Source of the DNA: CAUYXS01 sp965248495
Lineage (GTDB): Bacteria; Chloroflexota; Dehalococcoidia; Lucifugimonadales; Australimonadaceae
Assembly: GCA_965248495.1 (NCBI GenBank)
Contig: CBDFJL010000003.1
Location: forward strand, 124,001 to 188,000
DNA: 64,000 nucleotides
Direction: 5' to 3'
The notes beneath the pieces were generated by a model. It was not told the DNA's origin and searched no databases. It was given only the letters and a program-made list of their open reading frames with translations. The translations under genes and the position numbers were made by a program. Below, piece by piece: positions 33,568 through 41,486 of the stretch. Numbering within the stretch: the stretch's first letter is position 1; every line of letters begins with the position of its first letter.

Positions 33568-34821
33568 TCAGAAGGACCGCAGCTTCTGTGACACTAGCAG
33601 CAGCACGGACAGCACCACCGCCGACCACGCGGCGTGCAGCCCCACTGCGTAGCGCACACCGACGATCTCGATCATCGTGCCGACCCACAGGATGCCCAGG
33701 GGCAGCACCCCAAGCCCAAGCATCATCACGCCCATCGCCCTTCCCCGCATCGCCGGCGGCACCGCCGATACCACGATGATGTTCTGCATCGTCGCGAATC
33801 CCGCGATGCCGAGCCCCGCGAGGGCCAACAACGGCAGCGCTAGGAAGAAGGTCGGTGAGAACGCGAACGCAGTGATGCCCACGCTCAGGACGATGGCGCC
33901 CACGATGTGGACAAGGCCGCGCCGGGCGACGGGCAACGACGCGAGCACCAACGATCCGATCAGCGCGCCGAAACCATCCATCCCGCTCATCAGGCCCAGC
34001 CAACCCTGCCCGACGCCGAAGATCTCGCGAGCGAAGACGGGCGCGAACGAAAAGTAGGGGAAGACGATGAGGTTCACCGTGAACGTCACGATGAAGACCG
34101 AACGGAGCACGGGGTCCGACCAGACGGCCCGGCCACCCTCGACCAAGCTCCCCAGCAGGGATTGCCGGCCCTCGACGACCACGACCGGCGTGCCGCGGAC
34201 GCGTAGCAACAGCACGAAACCGACGGTGTAGAACGCGGCGAGGAATGCGTAGCCGAGCAGCGGCCCCTGCAAGGCCAGCAATCCCCCCGCGGTCCACCGC
34301 CCGAGCATGATCATCCCGGTGAGCGAAGCCCCATCCAGGGCCATCGCGTTGACGATGTGGCGATCGGCGACCAGGTCGCGGATGAGCGCCCGGCGTACCG
34401 GGAAGTCGATGGCCCATGCACACCCGGTCACCAGCGCCGCCGCATAGACGTAGGGCATGGCGAGCGCGCCGGTTATCGCGGCTGCGAGCATGGCATAGGT
34501 GGAGACGACGTTCATCGCCTGTGCGACGAGTAGCAGCCGTCGTTTGGGGAAGCGGTCCGCCTGGGCACCCGCGATGAGACCGACGACCGGCTCTGGGAGG
34601 AAGCGGAGGGTGCCGACCAAGCCAACGAGGAACGGCGAGTCGGTGAGCTCGAGCGTGAGCCACGTGAGAATGATCAGCTCGAGCCAGAACGAGATGTTCC
34701 ACAGGTGGCCGGCCAGCCACAGCCGGCGCCAGTCCTCGTTCTCGAGAGACCCGAGGATATGCGACCGGCCGCCGCCGGCAGGTGCTGATGGAGGGTTCAA
34801 CGCGACGTACGCCTTAAACAC
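33568..34821 (-). CDS. MFS transporter (EntS/MFS_3-type exporter)
   Basis: 417 aa, 12 helices. NEDWRRLWLAGHLWNISFWLE at the start, GAQADRFPKRRLLLVAQ after helix 2 and PVRRALIRDLVADRHIVNAMAL are typical of the MFS_3 efflux group and similar to the carrier at 9351. GTG 34821 opens the frame, but no ribosome binding site is seen; a TTG at the start of NPPSAP is an alternative. Probable export of a small hydrophobic compound. Confidence 0.85.
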   Translation of the reverse strand: MFKAYVALNPPSAPAGGGRSHILGSLENEDWRRLWLAGHLWNISFWLELIILTWLTLELTDSPFLVGLVGTLRFLPEPVVGLIAGAQADRFPKRRLLLVAQAMNVVSTYAMLAAAITGALAMPYVYAAALVTGCAWAIDFPVRRALIRDLVADRHIVNAMALDGASLTGMIMLGRWTAGGLLALQGPLLGYAFLAAFYTVGFVLLLRVRGTPVVVVEGRQSLLGSLVEGGRAVWSDPVLRSVFIVTFTVNLIVFPYFSFAPVFAREIFGVGQGWLGLMSGMDGFGALIGSLVLASLPVARRGLVHIVGAIVLSVGITAFAFSPTFFLALPLLALAGLGIAGFATMQNIIVVSAVPPAMRGRAMGVMMLGLGVLPLGILWVGTMIEIVGVRYAVGLHAAWSAVVLSVLLLVSQKLRSF

Positions 34822-35131
34822 ACGGCGGCCCGGCGCCCGCCGTCATGGAGGGACTCGTAAGACTGGTGCCATCGGACGGTCCCTGGGAACGCTCTCGGGC
34901 GGCCCAGAGTCCTGTCCCATCGGCCTCACCATTGTCGAGCAAACGTGCGGCGGATAGCCAGCGGGCTGAGTGAACGCTGGAGAAGGCGTCGCCGACGTCT
35001 ACAACGTCGACGTCGGTCGGTTCGACGTCAAGGTCGACGCGAGCAACGAGAACGTGTTGGCCTCAGACATGGACGACTAAGCGGCAGCCTCCCGGCCGCG
35101 AGGTCCCTGCCGCTACGGAATCTCGCGCGGC
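34822..35131. other. Gap with only a doubtful short ORF
   Basis: Between two minus-strand genes. No terminator or promoter is clear. The only coding-like piece is the 36-codon ORF at 34970-35080, reported separately. Confidence 0.4.
34970..35080 (+). CDS. Possible acidic peptide or gene-end remnant (36 aa)
   Basis: GTG to TAA, 36 residues, strongly acidic with alternating Val/Asp (ADVYNVDVGRFDVKVDAS), ending LASDMDD. Codon use looks like local genes, but no ribosome binding site precedes it. It could be the tail of a lost gene. Confidence 0.25.
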   Translation: MNAGEGVADVYNVDVGRFDVKVDASNENVLASDMDD

Positions 35132-35719
35132 TCACGCCCGCAGGCCGAAGCTGGCCTCGTTGAGCCGACGCCGCTTCAGCAGCTCCCGTGCCTTCGACCA
35201 GGCAAACCAGGTCATGCGCCCGGTGATCTGCTCTTCCGCGTGCAGGTGCAGCTCGCTGAAGAACTTGAGCAGGAAGAGACCGGCTTCGCGCTCAGCCACA
35301 GGGCCCCGCTGTGCGAGCGCCAAAGGGGCCATCTCGTTCGAAGCCGCCAGTATCTCCTCAGTCAAACCCGGCTCGTAGCTCGCCCAAGAGCACACCGCGA
35401 CCAGCTTTGGTCCCGCGACGTTGGCCGTGAGCCACCGCCAGTAGTGTCTCGCGTCGTCGGCGGCAGGTCCTCGGTGGTCACCGCTACCGTGGGCGATCAA
35501 TACGAGGCAGGTGCTGGATTCCAGTGCGCGGGCGTGAGTCCGCAGGTCGTCCGGCTGACCGACCCGCATGGGGGCGTCAGCGACCATCCGCACCCCTCTA
35601 CCCGCCATCGCCCTCAAGAGACGGTCGCAAAAGGCACTCTCCCAACCGGCCAGGTTGGCTGAGGCGTCGATGAGCAGCACGCGAGGAGGACCATCGATGG
35701 TGGTGGAGCTCCAGAGCAT
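35132..35719 (-). CDS. CHAT/caspase-like miniprotein
   Basis: 195 aa. After VLLIDASANLAGWESAF the chain has VLIAHGSGDH (His77-Gly) and, 33 residues later, LVAVCSWASYEPGL (Cys110). These are the spacing and contexts of the His-Cys dyad of CHAT (caspase HetF associated with TPRs) peptidases. A C-terminal block, REAGLFLLKFFSELHLHAEEQI followed by ARELLKR, resembles the end of the CHAT fold. No TPR or other domain is attached. The assignment rests on motifs only and could be wrong. ATG 35719 with AGGA upstream, 11 nt after the stop of a 60-aa gene, so the two form an operon. Confidence 0.55.
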   Translation of the reverse strand: MLWSSTTIDGPPRVLLIDASANLAGWESAFCDRLLRAMAGRGVRMVADAPMRVGQPDDLRTHARALESSTCLVLIAHGSGDHRGPAADDARHYWRWLTANVAGPKLVAVCSWASYEPGLTEEILAASNEMAPLALAQRGPVAEREAGLFLLKFFSELHLHAEEQITGRMTWFAWSKARELLKRRRLNEASFGLRA

Positions 35720-35730
35720 CCGCTGCGGTC

Positions 35731-35913
35731 CTACGTGACCAGCGCCGCTGCGAAGGCTTCAGCCTCACCCCGGTCGAGGACGAAGTCGAGTTTCGTGACC
35801 TGGCCCAGTTTGCTGAGGGTCAGGATGAGCCGTACCCGATCCTCGGTGGCCTGCTCAAGCTCCAGGAGCTTCGGCTCGTGCGCCAACACGAACACCTTCT
35901 GTGCTTCCGTCAT
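35731..35913 (-). CDS. Small protein (60 aa) upstream of the CHAT-like gene
   Basis: 60 residues, MTEAQKVFVLAHEPKLLEL to the end LDRGEAEAFAAALVT, alternating beta and helical segments, acidic. ATG 35913 follows GGGGGA. It shares an operon with the CHAT-like gene, 11 nt apart. Unknown family. A regulator, adaptor or substrate of the putative peptidase is conceivable but not shown. Confidence 0.65.
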   Translation of the reverse strand: MTEAQKVFVLAHEPKLLELEQATEDRVRLILTLSKLGQVTKLDFVLDRGEAEAFAAALVT

Positions 35914-36136
35914 GATTCCCCCTAGTCGTCGCTGGCCGAGCCCGCTTTGCGCGGTATCAGGTGCCGCGATGGCCGGGAGTCTACTCTGGGCCGGGCACCG
36001 CTGGCGTCCGGCATCCCCCGCGTCGGCCCGGCCCGGTGTGGTCGAGGTGCGGTCAATTGCCACACCAGGCCAGGTCGCATAGGCTTCGCCGTGGCAACCG
36101 CGCGCGTTCACGAGGTCCCGGCAAGGAGGTAGGCGC

Positions 36137-36511
36137 ATGAGCAACGATGATGGTCGGCCGCCCGTTTGGGTAGGACACGTCACCATGGATACCGATCGGC
36201 TCGAGGAGTCGGAAGCCTTCATGAAGCAGATCGGCATGAGGCCGATGTTCCGCGGCGACGATGTCGCGGTGATGGAGCTCCGTGGGGGCACGCACCTAGT
36301 GCTCCGTCGAAGTCACGACATCAGGCCCGGGGACGCGTCGTTCGACCTGATGGTCGAAGACGTCAACGCCGTCTACGAGGACTTCACGTCCAGGGGGCTC
36401 GAGCCGTCGCCGATCGAGCGAGGGCGAATACACGCGTCGTTTACCGTGACCGAGCCGGCGGGACATCGCATCACTTTCAATTCGACGCACGTCTCCGACC
36501 AACCGGTCTAA
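36137..36511 (+). CDS. VOC-superfamily protein (3)
   Basis: 124 aa: VWVGHVTMDTDRLEESEAFMKQIGM starts the first module, with FDLMVEDVNAVYEDFTSRG and FTVTEPAGHRITFNSTH in the second. The usual terminal Glu ligand is not evident (TFNSTH), so metal binding may be altered. AAGGAGG about 8 nt before ATG 36137. Divergent from the CHAT-like operon. Confidence 0.83.
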   Translation: MSNDDGRPPVWVGHVTMDTDRLEESEAFMKQIGMRPMFRGDDVAVMELRGGTHLVLRRSHDIRPGDASFDLMVEDVNAVYEDFTSRGLEPSPIERGRIHASFTVTEPAGHRITFNSTHVSDQPV

Positions 36512-36541
36512 TCGCCGCGGAGTCGAACACGAAGGGCCGGC

Positions 36542-36886
36542 TCACTGCGAATCGGCGCGTGCCGTGGCCCCTGCGTAACGCATTGCCACGTTGGGCATCG
36601 AGCCCTCGTGTTGCGCGGTGCCGCTTCGGACCTGCTCAGACGGTAGGAGGTCGGACAGGTAACGACCCGAGCCTGCTGTCACCACCGTCACGGAGTCCTC
36701 CAGCCCTGCGCTAAGCCGTGCGCCGCGGGACATCGTCAGGCTCCCGCCACCCGCCAGAGTGAAACGGGCCCGCATGACGCCTGGCCGCTCGTCCAGCCCG
36801 GTGAGCCTCCATAGCCCTACCTGCCCTGGAATCTGAACGCGGTCGCCGACTCGGAGTTCGAGCACGTGGGGCAGAGGTAGTTCCAT
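36542..36886 (-). CDS. Hypothetical protein (114 aa)
   Basis: Unrecognised. The N-terminal half looks beta-rich (VLELRVGDRVQIPGQVGLWRLTG, then RARFTLAGGGSLTMSRGARL), like a small SH3 or OB-like barrel. The C-terminal half is low-complexity. ATG 36886 has AGGA about 8 nt upstream; ATG 36895 opens the frame. Convergent with the VOC gene. Confidence 0.55.
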   Translation of the reverse strand: MELPLPHVLELRVGDRVQIPGQVGLWRLTGLDERPGVMRARFTLAGGGSLTMSRGARLSAGLEDSVTVVTAGSGRYLSDLLPSEQVRSGTAQHEGSMPNVAMRYAGATARADSQ

Positions 36887-37079
36887 GCGGCGCATCCTAC
36901 GCGACCCTCGGCACTTCGCCTAGGCCACAGTCAAGACTCCGAGACGGTGCCCTCCCGCGTGCTGTACACTGCTGGGGTCCAGAGTTATCGAGAGCTACCC
37001 TACCCCCTCGGGCCGACACGCTGAGCGCCAGCGGTGCCTCCGACAGTGCAATGGGCATACTTAGGTGAGGAGCACCGCA

Positions 37080-37370
37080 ATGAAGATCTATGTTGGCAAT
37101 CTCAGTTACGACACGCGGGACGAGGACCTCCGTTCCGCTTTCGCAGCCTTCGGCGAAGTCGCCGAGGCGACGGTCATCTCAGACCGTGACACCAATCGCT
37201 CTCGAGGATTCGGCTTCGTCGAGATGCCGGACCAGGCCGCGGCGCAGGCTGCGATGCAGGGCCTGAACGGCAAAGAAGTCGATGGCAGGGCGCTCACGGT
37301 GAACGAGGCCAAGCCCCGCGCAGACCGTCCTCAGTCGGGCGGCGGCGGCGGCGCGCGCCGCTCCTGGTAG
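37080..37370 (+). CDS. RRM-domain RNA-binding protein
   Basis: 96 aa, one RRM. RNP2 is IYVGNL (3-8) and RNP1 is RGFGFVEM (42-49), followed by a Gly/Arg tail (SGGGGGARRSW). Such bacterial glycine-rich RRM proteins bind RNA and often increase in cold. ATG 37080 with GAGGAG 7 nt upstream. A TACACT hexamer at 36965-36970 may be its -10. It is followed by its own strong terminator, so it is a single-gene unit. Confidence 0.95.
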   Translation: MKIYVGNLSYDTRDEDLRSAFAAFGEVAEATVISDRDTNRSRGFGFVEMPDQAAAQAAMQGLNGKEVDGRALTVNEAKPRADRPQSGGGGGARRSW

Positions 37371-37394
37371 CCAGGCCGAACAGATAGCATGATG

Positions 37395-37434
37395 AAGCGG
37401 GCCTCCCGTGTCGGGGAAGGCCCGCTTTCTTTTT
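37395..37434 (+). terminator. Rho-independent terminator of the RRM gene
   Basis: AAGCGGGCCT (37395-37404) pairs with AGGCCCGCTT (37418-37427), with an inner CCCG/CGGG extension, followed by TTTCTTTTT. A classical stem plus U-run. It also separates the convergent acyltransferase gene. Confidence 0.92.
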
Positions 37435-37454
37435 CCCAGATCAGTGGCCCGCGG

Positions 37455-38207
37455 TTACAGCGAGGCGACCGCCGCCTCGATGGCAGAAGTAGCGACCCGG
37501 TGCGTGGTTCCTGGCTCGAACGCCAAGGGCGCTCCAAACGTGACCTCCACGCGGCCGCGTCGCAGCAACGGGAAGTACCACGGCAGGCCGAAATCGTGGA
37601 CGCGAACCCGCAGCGGCACTACTTGGACCCCCGCGCGAACCGCGCAGAACCCCACTCCACCCTTGAAGGGTTGCAGTGGCCCTCCCCTGGTCAGCCGGCC
37701 CTCCGGGTAGAGCAGCACCGACCACCCGTTCGTGAGGACTCGCTGTACGTTGTGTAACGTCGAGCGAATCGGTCCTGTGCGACGTATGGGAAACCCATTC
37801 CCTACTATCGGATAGAGGACCCGCCTGCCGTAGCTAGGCCACTGTTCGGTGGCCGCCGCGATGGCTACCCGCTTACGAATCGAATTGGGCAACGCTTTCA
37901 GGATGAGGAGATGGTCCGCCGGATGGGTATGGTTCGCGGCAAACAACACCGGGCCTTGCAGTTCCTCAAGGTGGTGTCGGCCAAGAATGGTCAGGCGAAA
38001 CGTCGACGAGAGTATGGGGAAGACGAGCGCTCGCTGGATGGTCCCCCTCAGCAGGCGGCACCAGAGAGCCGTTCCCCAACCAGCCCATGATGTAGCCGCC
38101 ACGTCCTGAGCGATCGCGGGCGCCGGCGGTGCCGAGGGGCGGGGCGTGAGTTGGACACGGGCAGGTACGCCGGGCGCGTTCGCGAGGGTGACGGTCACCT
38201 CACTCAC
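37455..38207 (-). CDS. 1-acylglycerol-3-phosphate acyltransferase-like (PlsC family) protein
   Basis: About 250 aa. The acyltransferase core has AANHTHPADH, giving the H-x4-D catalytic motif, then LYPEGRLTRGGPLQPFKGGVG as the substrate-phosphate motif (EGR) and VVPLRVRV. The N-terminal 70 residues are of unclear origin. It should acylate a glycerophosphate or similar lipid at the inner membrane. The start is uncertain: GTG 38207 or GTG 38198. The longer frame to 38420 would overlap most of the small zinc protein gene. Confidence 0.82.
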   Translation of the reverse strand: MSEVTVTLANAPGVPARVQLTPRPSAPPAPAIAQDVAATSWAGWGTALWCRLLRGTIQRALVFPILSSTFRLTILGRHHLEELQGPVLFAANHTHPADHLLILKALPNSIRKRVAIAAATEQWPSYGRRVLYPIVGNGFPIRRTGPIRSTLHNVQRVLTNGWSVLLYPEGRLTRGGPLQPFKGGVGFCAVRAGVQVVPLRVRVHDFGLPWYFPLLRRGRVEVTFGAPLAFEPGTTHRVATSAIEAAVASL

Positions 38208-38460
38208 TACTGCGCAGCAGTTTCGCTGGTAGCTTGTCGACGCTAGCAGGACTGGCCGCGCTTCGCTCCTGATGTTGGGGGTCCACCCGCGGCTTGTCCT
38301 TGTGGCCGCCCGCGGGCGCGGGCCTCGACCAGGCTGCTTTCGTAACGCTGTTGTAGTAGTCGCGCTCTTCCCCGCATTTGCGACAGACGGCGTGACTCGT
38401 CGGACCGCTGGGTGAGTCAATCAGCCAATGGTGCGGGCATGGTTGGGCTTCTGAATGCAT
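38200..38460 (-). CDS. Small putative zinc-binding protein (86 aa)
   Basis: Begins MHSEAQPCPHHWLIDSPSG, then SHAVCRKCGEERDYYNS. Cys8, the HH pair, and the C-x2-C at 26-29 form a likely zinc knuckle; similar short proteins are common in Chloroflexota. The C-terminal half is disordered and charged. The stop overlaps the start of the acyltransferase gene by 8 nt, suggesting coupling. Function unknown. No strong ribosome binding site. Confidence 0.7.
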   Translation of the reverse strand: MHSEAQPCPHHWLIDSPSGPTSHAVCRKCGEERDYYNSVTKAAWSRPAPAGGHKDKPRVDPQHQERSAASPASVDKLPAKLLRSSE

Positions 38461-38827
38461 GAGGACAGTATCTACCTAATCGCTCTGGCGTACGAGCAAG
38501 TGGCTAATGCTGATGCGAGGCGTGCACGATCCAAAGGCACGCGTCAGGCCACGGCGATGATCAACACGGCGAAGGCGCTGAGGACGACGCCAAGGGACAG
38601 GGTCGATCGAACCACGACCAAGGCGATGTGCATCCTCTGACTATACGCTGCCCGCGCCCTTTGGGCATCCGCCGTTGGTGCATGCCCCTACGGTCCCTGC
38701 GGGTAGATGGAAACAGACCTGGGCGTTAGCACGAACGGCTATCCCCTCCTCATGGCGTACGTTAGAAGCACAACCTCCGTCGTTGGCCCGCCTGTGAGCG
38801 GGCGGCGGCTTTCGAGCTTTGAGCAAC
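38461..38827. other. Divergent gap upstream of the archaellin gene
   Basis: About 370 bp with no supported gene. A small GCCCGC/GCGGGC hairpin is at 38786-38803, just before the archaellin start. No convincing promoter hexamers were found. Confidence 0.4.
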
Positions 38828-39445
38828 ATGCGCGGGGACCAACGCGGTATCACCGGCCTAGAAACGGCGATCATCATGCTCGCCTTCGTCACGGTCGCCT
38901 CGGTGTTCGCCTACACCGTCCTGTCCGCCGGCATCTTCTCCTCGGAGAAGGGCAAAGAGGCGATCCATTCGGCTTTGCAGCAGACGAGGGGCACCATGAA
39001 GCTGGCCAGCGCCGTCATCGCCAAGGACACCGGCGGGCCCACCAACAGCACCGCGTCCGACGACCTGCTCGACGAGATCGTCTTCACCGTGGCCAGCGCC
39101 CTCGGGGGCGAGCTCATCGATCTGACGGCGACCGTGGATTCAGACAACGATGGCGACCTGTCGGACGAGACCGGCGCCGCCCACACGATGGTGGTCTCCT
39201 ACATCGACGCGAACCAGCGGGTCGACGACGTTGCGTGGACGAAGGCCGCGGCCGGCAAAAACGATGGCGATGACCTGGTTGAGCCCGGCGAGCAGATGCG
39301 GATCACCGTGAACGTCTCTCAGCTAGCAACCAAACTCACCGCCGGCATTGAGTTCACCCTCGAGCTCAAGCCGGGTCGAGGGGCGGCACTCCCGATCGAG
39401 CGGGTCATTCCCGTCAGCGTTGATGGTGTCATGAACCTCAACTAG
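38828..39445 (+). CDS. Archaellin/class III signal peptide filament protein
   Basis: 205 aa. The N-terminus MRGDQRG|ITGLETAIIMLAF is a class III signal peptide: a short basic leader, cleavage after Gly7, Glu at mature +5, then a hydrophobic helix (AFVTVASVFAYTVLSAG). It continues SSEKGKEAIHSALQQTRGT, as in archaeal flagellins (archaellins). An Asp-rich DSDNDGDLSDETG loop may bind calcium. A C-terminal beta domain follows. Expected to be processed by a FlaK/PibD-type peptidase and assembled into an external filament. ATG 38828 is preferred over TTG 38819. No other archaellum gene is in the window. Confidence 0.85.
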   Translation: MRGDQRGITGLETAIIMLAFVTVASVFAYTVLSAGIFSSEKGKEAIHSALQQTRGTMKLASAVIAKDTGGPTNSTASDDLLDEIVFTVASALGGELIDLTATVDSDNDGDLSDETGAAHTMVVSYIDANQRVDDVAWTKAAAGKNDGDDLVEPGEQMRITVNVSQLATKLTAGIEFTLELKPGRGAALPIERVIPVSVDGVMNLN

Positions 39446-39510
39446 CGCGCGCCCGAGGATCTCCGAGGAGAGGAATCCAGGCGCGGCGCGACAAGGTCGG
39501 CACCGGCCCT

Positions 39511-39653
39511 TCGGTGGCGAGCGGCTAGCCTCACTCATTCCAGGCGCCCAATTCAAGCTCCTTCCAGGGACGGGATTCCGGGCGCACTGGGAGAAGCCAG
39601 CGGAGTTCAATGAGGCGGTCCGCCAATTCATCATGGGTGAAAAGGTCACCTAG
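39511..39653 (+). pseudogene. Alpha/beta-hydrolase C-terminal remnant
   Basis: The last about 39-47 codons read ERLASLIPGAQFKLLPGTGF, then AHWEKPAEFNEAVRQFI, ending at TAG 39651-39653. This is the typical tail after the acid residue of alpha/beta hydrolases, although the expected catalytic His is Phe-Arg here. No upstream hydrolase sequence is present. Together with the remnant at 33420 it marks gene loss in this stretch. Confidence 0.65.
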
Positions 39654-39701
39654 CGCAGACCGGCAGGGCCCTCGCGGGCACCTCGACGTAGTCCATAGTG
39701 A

Positions 39702-40784
39702 ATGGCCGCTCTGCTCCTAGTCACGGTGCTCTTCATCGCCGCTTGCGGCACCGGCGTCTCCACGCCAACGCTGCCCACGCAAGTGGCTCCCACCGCAACG
39801 CCTACCGCGACGCTGGCGCAGACACCGCTATCGGTCCCTACCACGACGCCAACGCCTACGGCACCGCCCGCTCCGGCGCTCCCCCGGCTGGAGGCGGAGC
39901 CAACCCCCGTCAAGGAGCAGCGCGCGGTGTCGCGAGGCCCCGATGTCGTGTTTACCATTGCCTACGGTCCGGGGTCCAAGCACGTGGGCGACCTCAGGCT
40001 GCCCATCACCGCTATCGTCGAGGCGCAGCCCGGCATGGCGGAGGTCATGGAGGGCCCGGAGCAGCGGGTGCCGGTCGTCGTTTTGCTCCACGGCGGCTTC
40101 TGGCGTCAGTCGTTCGAGCGAGACCTGATGGACGCCCTCGCGCGGGACCTGACGGAACGGGGTTTCGCGACGTGGAACGTGGAGTACCGAGGCATCGTTG
40201 GGGACGCGCCCGCGGGCAGCTGGCCCGATACCGGCCGCGATGTTGACGCCGCGATCAACCACCTGGCGCTGCTCAGTGACGACCTGGGACTGGACCTCGA
40301 GCGCCTCGGAGTCATCGGGCACTCTGCCGGCGGTCAACTTGCACTGTGGGCCGCTGCCAGGCACCAGTTGCGGGAGGGGTGGCACGACGACGCCGACGAC
40401 CGCTACCCCAGCGATGGGCTCTTGGTGCCGATAGCGGCGGCCGTATCGCTCGCGGGCGTCGTCGACCTGGCCGATGCGGCGATCCGGAACCTGGGCCTGG
40501 GGGCGGTCCAGACCTTTCTGGGCCCCGACTACCAAGCCCTGTTCGCCCACGCGTCGCCAATCGAGCTGTTGCCGTCCGGGGTCCCGACGTTGCTGGTCCA
40601 CGGCGGCACCGACCTGATCGTCCCCCTCGCCCAAAGCGAGCGCTATGAGCGCGCGGCACGGAGGGCGGGCGACGACGTGGAACTGGCGGTGGTGCCGGGT
40701 GTGGGCCACTTTGAGGTCATCGATCCAGCGTCCGACGCGTGGCAGCAGGCCGCTAACTGGCTGGTCGCGCAGCTCACGCCGTAG
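39702..40784 (+). CDS. Secreted/lipid-anchored alpha/beta-hydrolase (esterase) lipoprotein
   Basis: 360 aa. A hydrophobic signal with lipobox LFIAAC (Cys15) is followed by a long Pro/Thr linker (residues 20-65) that would tether the enzyme outside the membrane. The catalytic domain has oxyanion HGGFW, nucleophile elbow GHSAGG, Asp in VHGGTDLIVP and His in GVGHFE. This fits the BD-FAE/kynurenine formamidase-like esterases. The frame opens only at ATG 39702, and the signal lacks the usual N-terminal Lys/Arg. Substrate unknown. Confidence 0.88.
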   Translation: MAALLLVTVLFIAACGTGVSTPTLPTQVAPTATPTATLAQTPLSVPTTTPTPTAPPAPALPRLEAEPTPVKEQRAVSRGPDVVFTIAYGPGSKHVGDLRLPITAIVEAQPGMAEVMEGPEQRVPVVVLLHGGFWRQSFERDLMDALARDLTERGFATWNVEYRGIVGDAPAGSWPDTGRDVDAAINHLALLSDDLGLDLERLGVIGHSAGGQLALWAAARHQLREGWHDDADDRYPSDGLLVPIAAAVSLAGVVDLADAAIRNLGLGAVQTFLGPDYQALFAHASPIELLPSGVPTLLVHGGTDLIVPLAQSERYERAARRAGDDVELAVVPGVGHFEVIDPASDAWQQAANWLVAQLTP

Positions 40785-40825
40785 TGATCCATTTGCCGGC
40801 CAGCCGGCGACTAGCTCTACGCGGC

Positions 40826-41326
40826 CTAGTCGAACGGCGTGCCCGACGACGTCCCGGATGCGTATTCGTAGTCGAAGAACCGCCGGGGCCACCACACCGT
40901 TATCGCCGTCCACACTCCGACGCCCAGCCAGATGGTGGACTCCCACGTGTTGGCGATGTGCGTGAAGCCCAGGTTCTCTGGCGCATCGGCCCCGAAGAGC
41001 ACACCAACCACGCCCAGCGCTATGAAGCCCAGGACGCACACTCCGGCGATGGTCCTCTTCCACTGCGACGACCAGGCCTCACCGATCCACAAGAGGACGA
41101 CTCCCAGGCCGAGCAAGACGCCAGACTTGGCACCGTTCATGTAGACAACGGCGTCGGCTCTCTCCCAGTCGAAGACGAAGCCAAGCGCGCCCATGACGAC
41201 CATGCCGAGGCCGGCGGCCATCAGCGCGCGGCGGGGCATCCACCAGTAGGAGTGGCGCAGCGGAAAGACCATCTGCGCCTCTTCTTGATTTCGCGGCGGT
41301 CCCACCAGAGGGAGAAGATCGGACAT
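40826..41326 (-). CDS. Four-helix integral membrane protein (166 aa)
   Basis: Four predicted transmembrane helices: ALMAAGLGMVVMGALGFVF, GVLLGLGVVLLWIG, TIAGVCVLGFIALGVVGVLF and STIWLGVGVWTAITVW. An amphipathic start (HSYWWMPRRAL) and a short Asp/Glu tail flank them. Resembles the DUF4383-like group in layout, but I do not recognise a function. ATG 41326 with GAGGTG upstream. Convergent with the esterase gene and divergent from Rieske 3. Confidence 0.75.
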   Translation of the reverse strand: MSDLLPLVGPPRNQEEAQMVFPLRHSYWWMPRRALMAAGLGMVVMGALGFVFDWERADAVVYMNGAKSGVLLGLGVVLLWIGEAWSSQWKRTIAGVCVLGFIALGVVGVLFGADAPENLGFTHIANTWESTIWLGVGVWTAITVWWPRRFFDYEYASGTSSGTPFD

Positions 41327-41425
41327 TTTGGCACCTCGGGGTTAAGAACCAGCGGTCGTACCAGCGGAAGCCGTCGGAGGCTCATCACTGTGTCGTATGC
41401 CGCGCGTTGTTTTCGGCGACTTGGG

Positions 41426-41454
41426 TTGACATTCTACCGGATAACGGCACACTG
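41426..41454 (+). promoter_or_regulatory. Possible promoter of Rieske 3
   Basis: Perfect -35 TTGACA at 41426-41431, about 55 bp before the start codon. The sequence at -10 spacing (ACACTG/CACTGT) is poor. Only the -35 is convincing. Confidence 0.3.
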
Positions 41455-41486
41455 TCGGGTGCGCACTACGCACAGGAGAGTACTCG

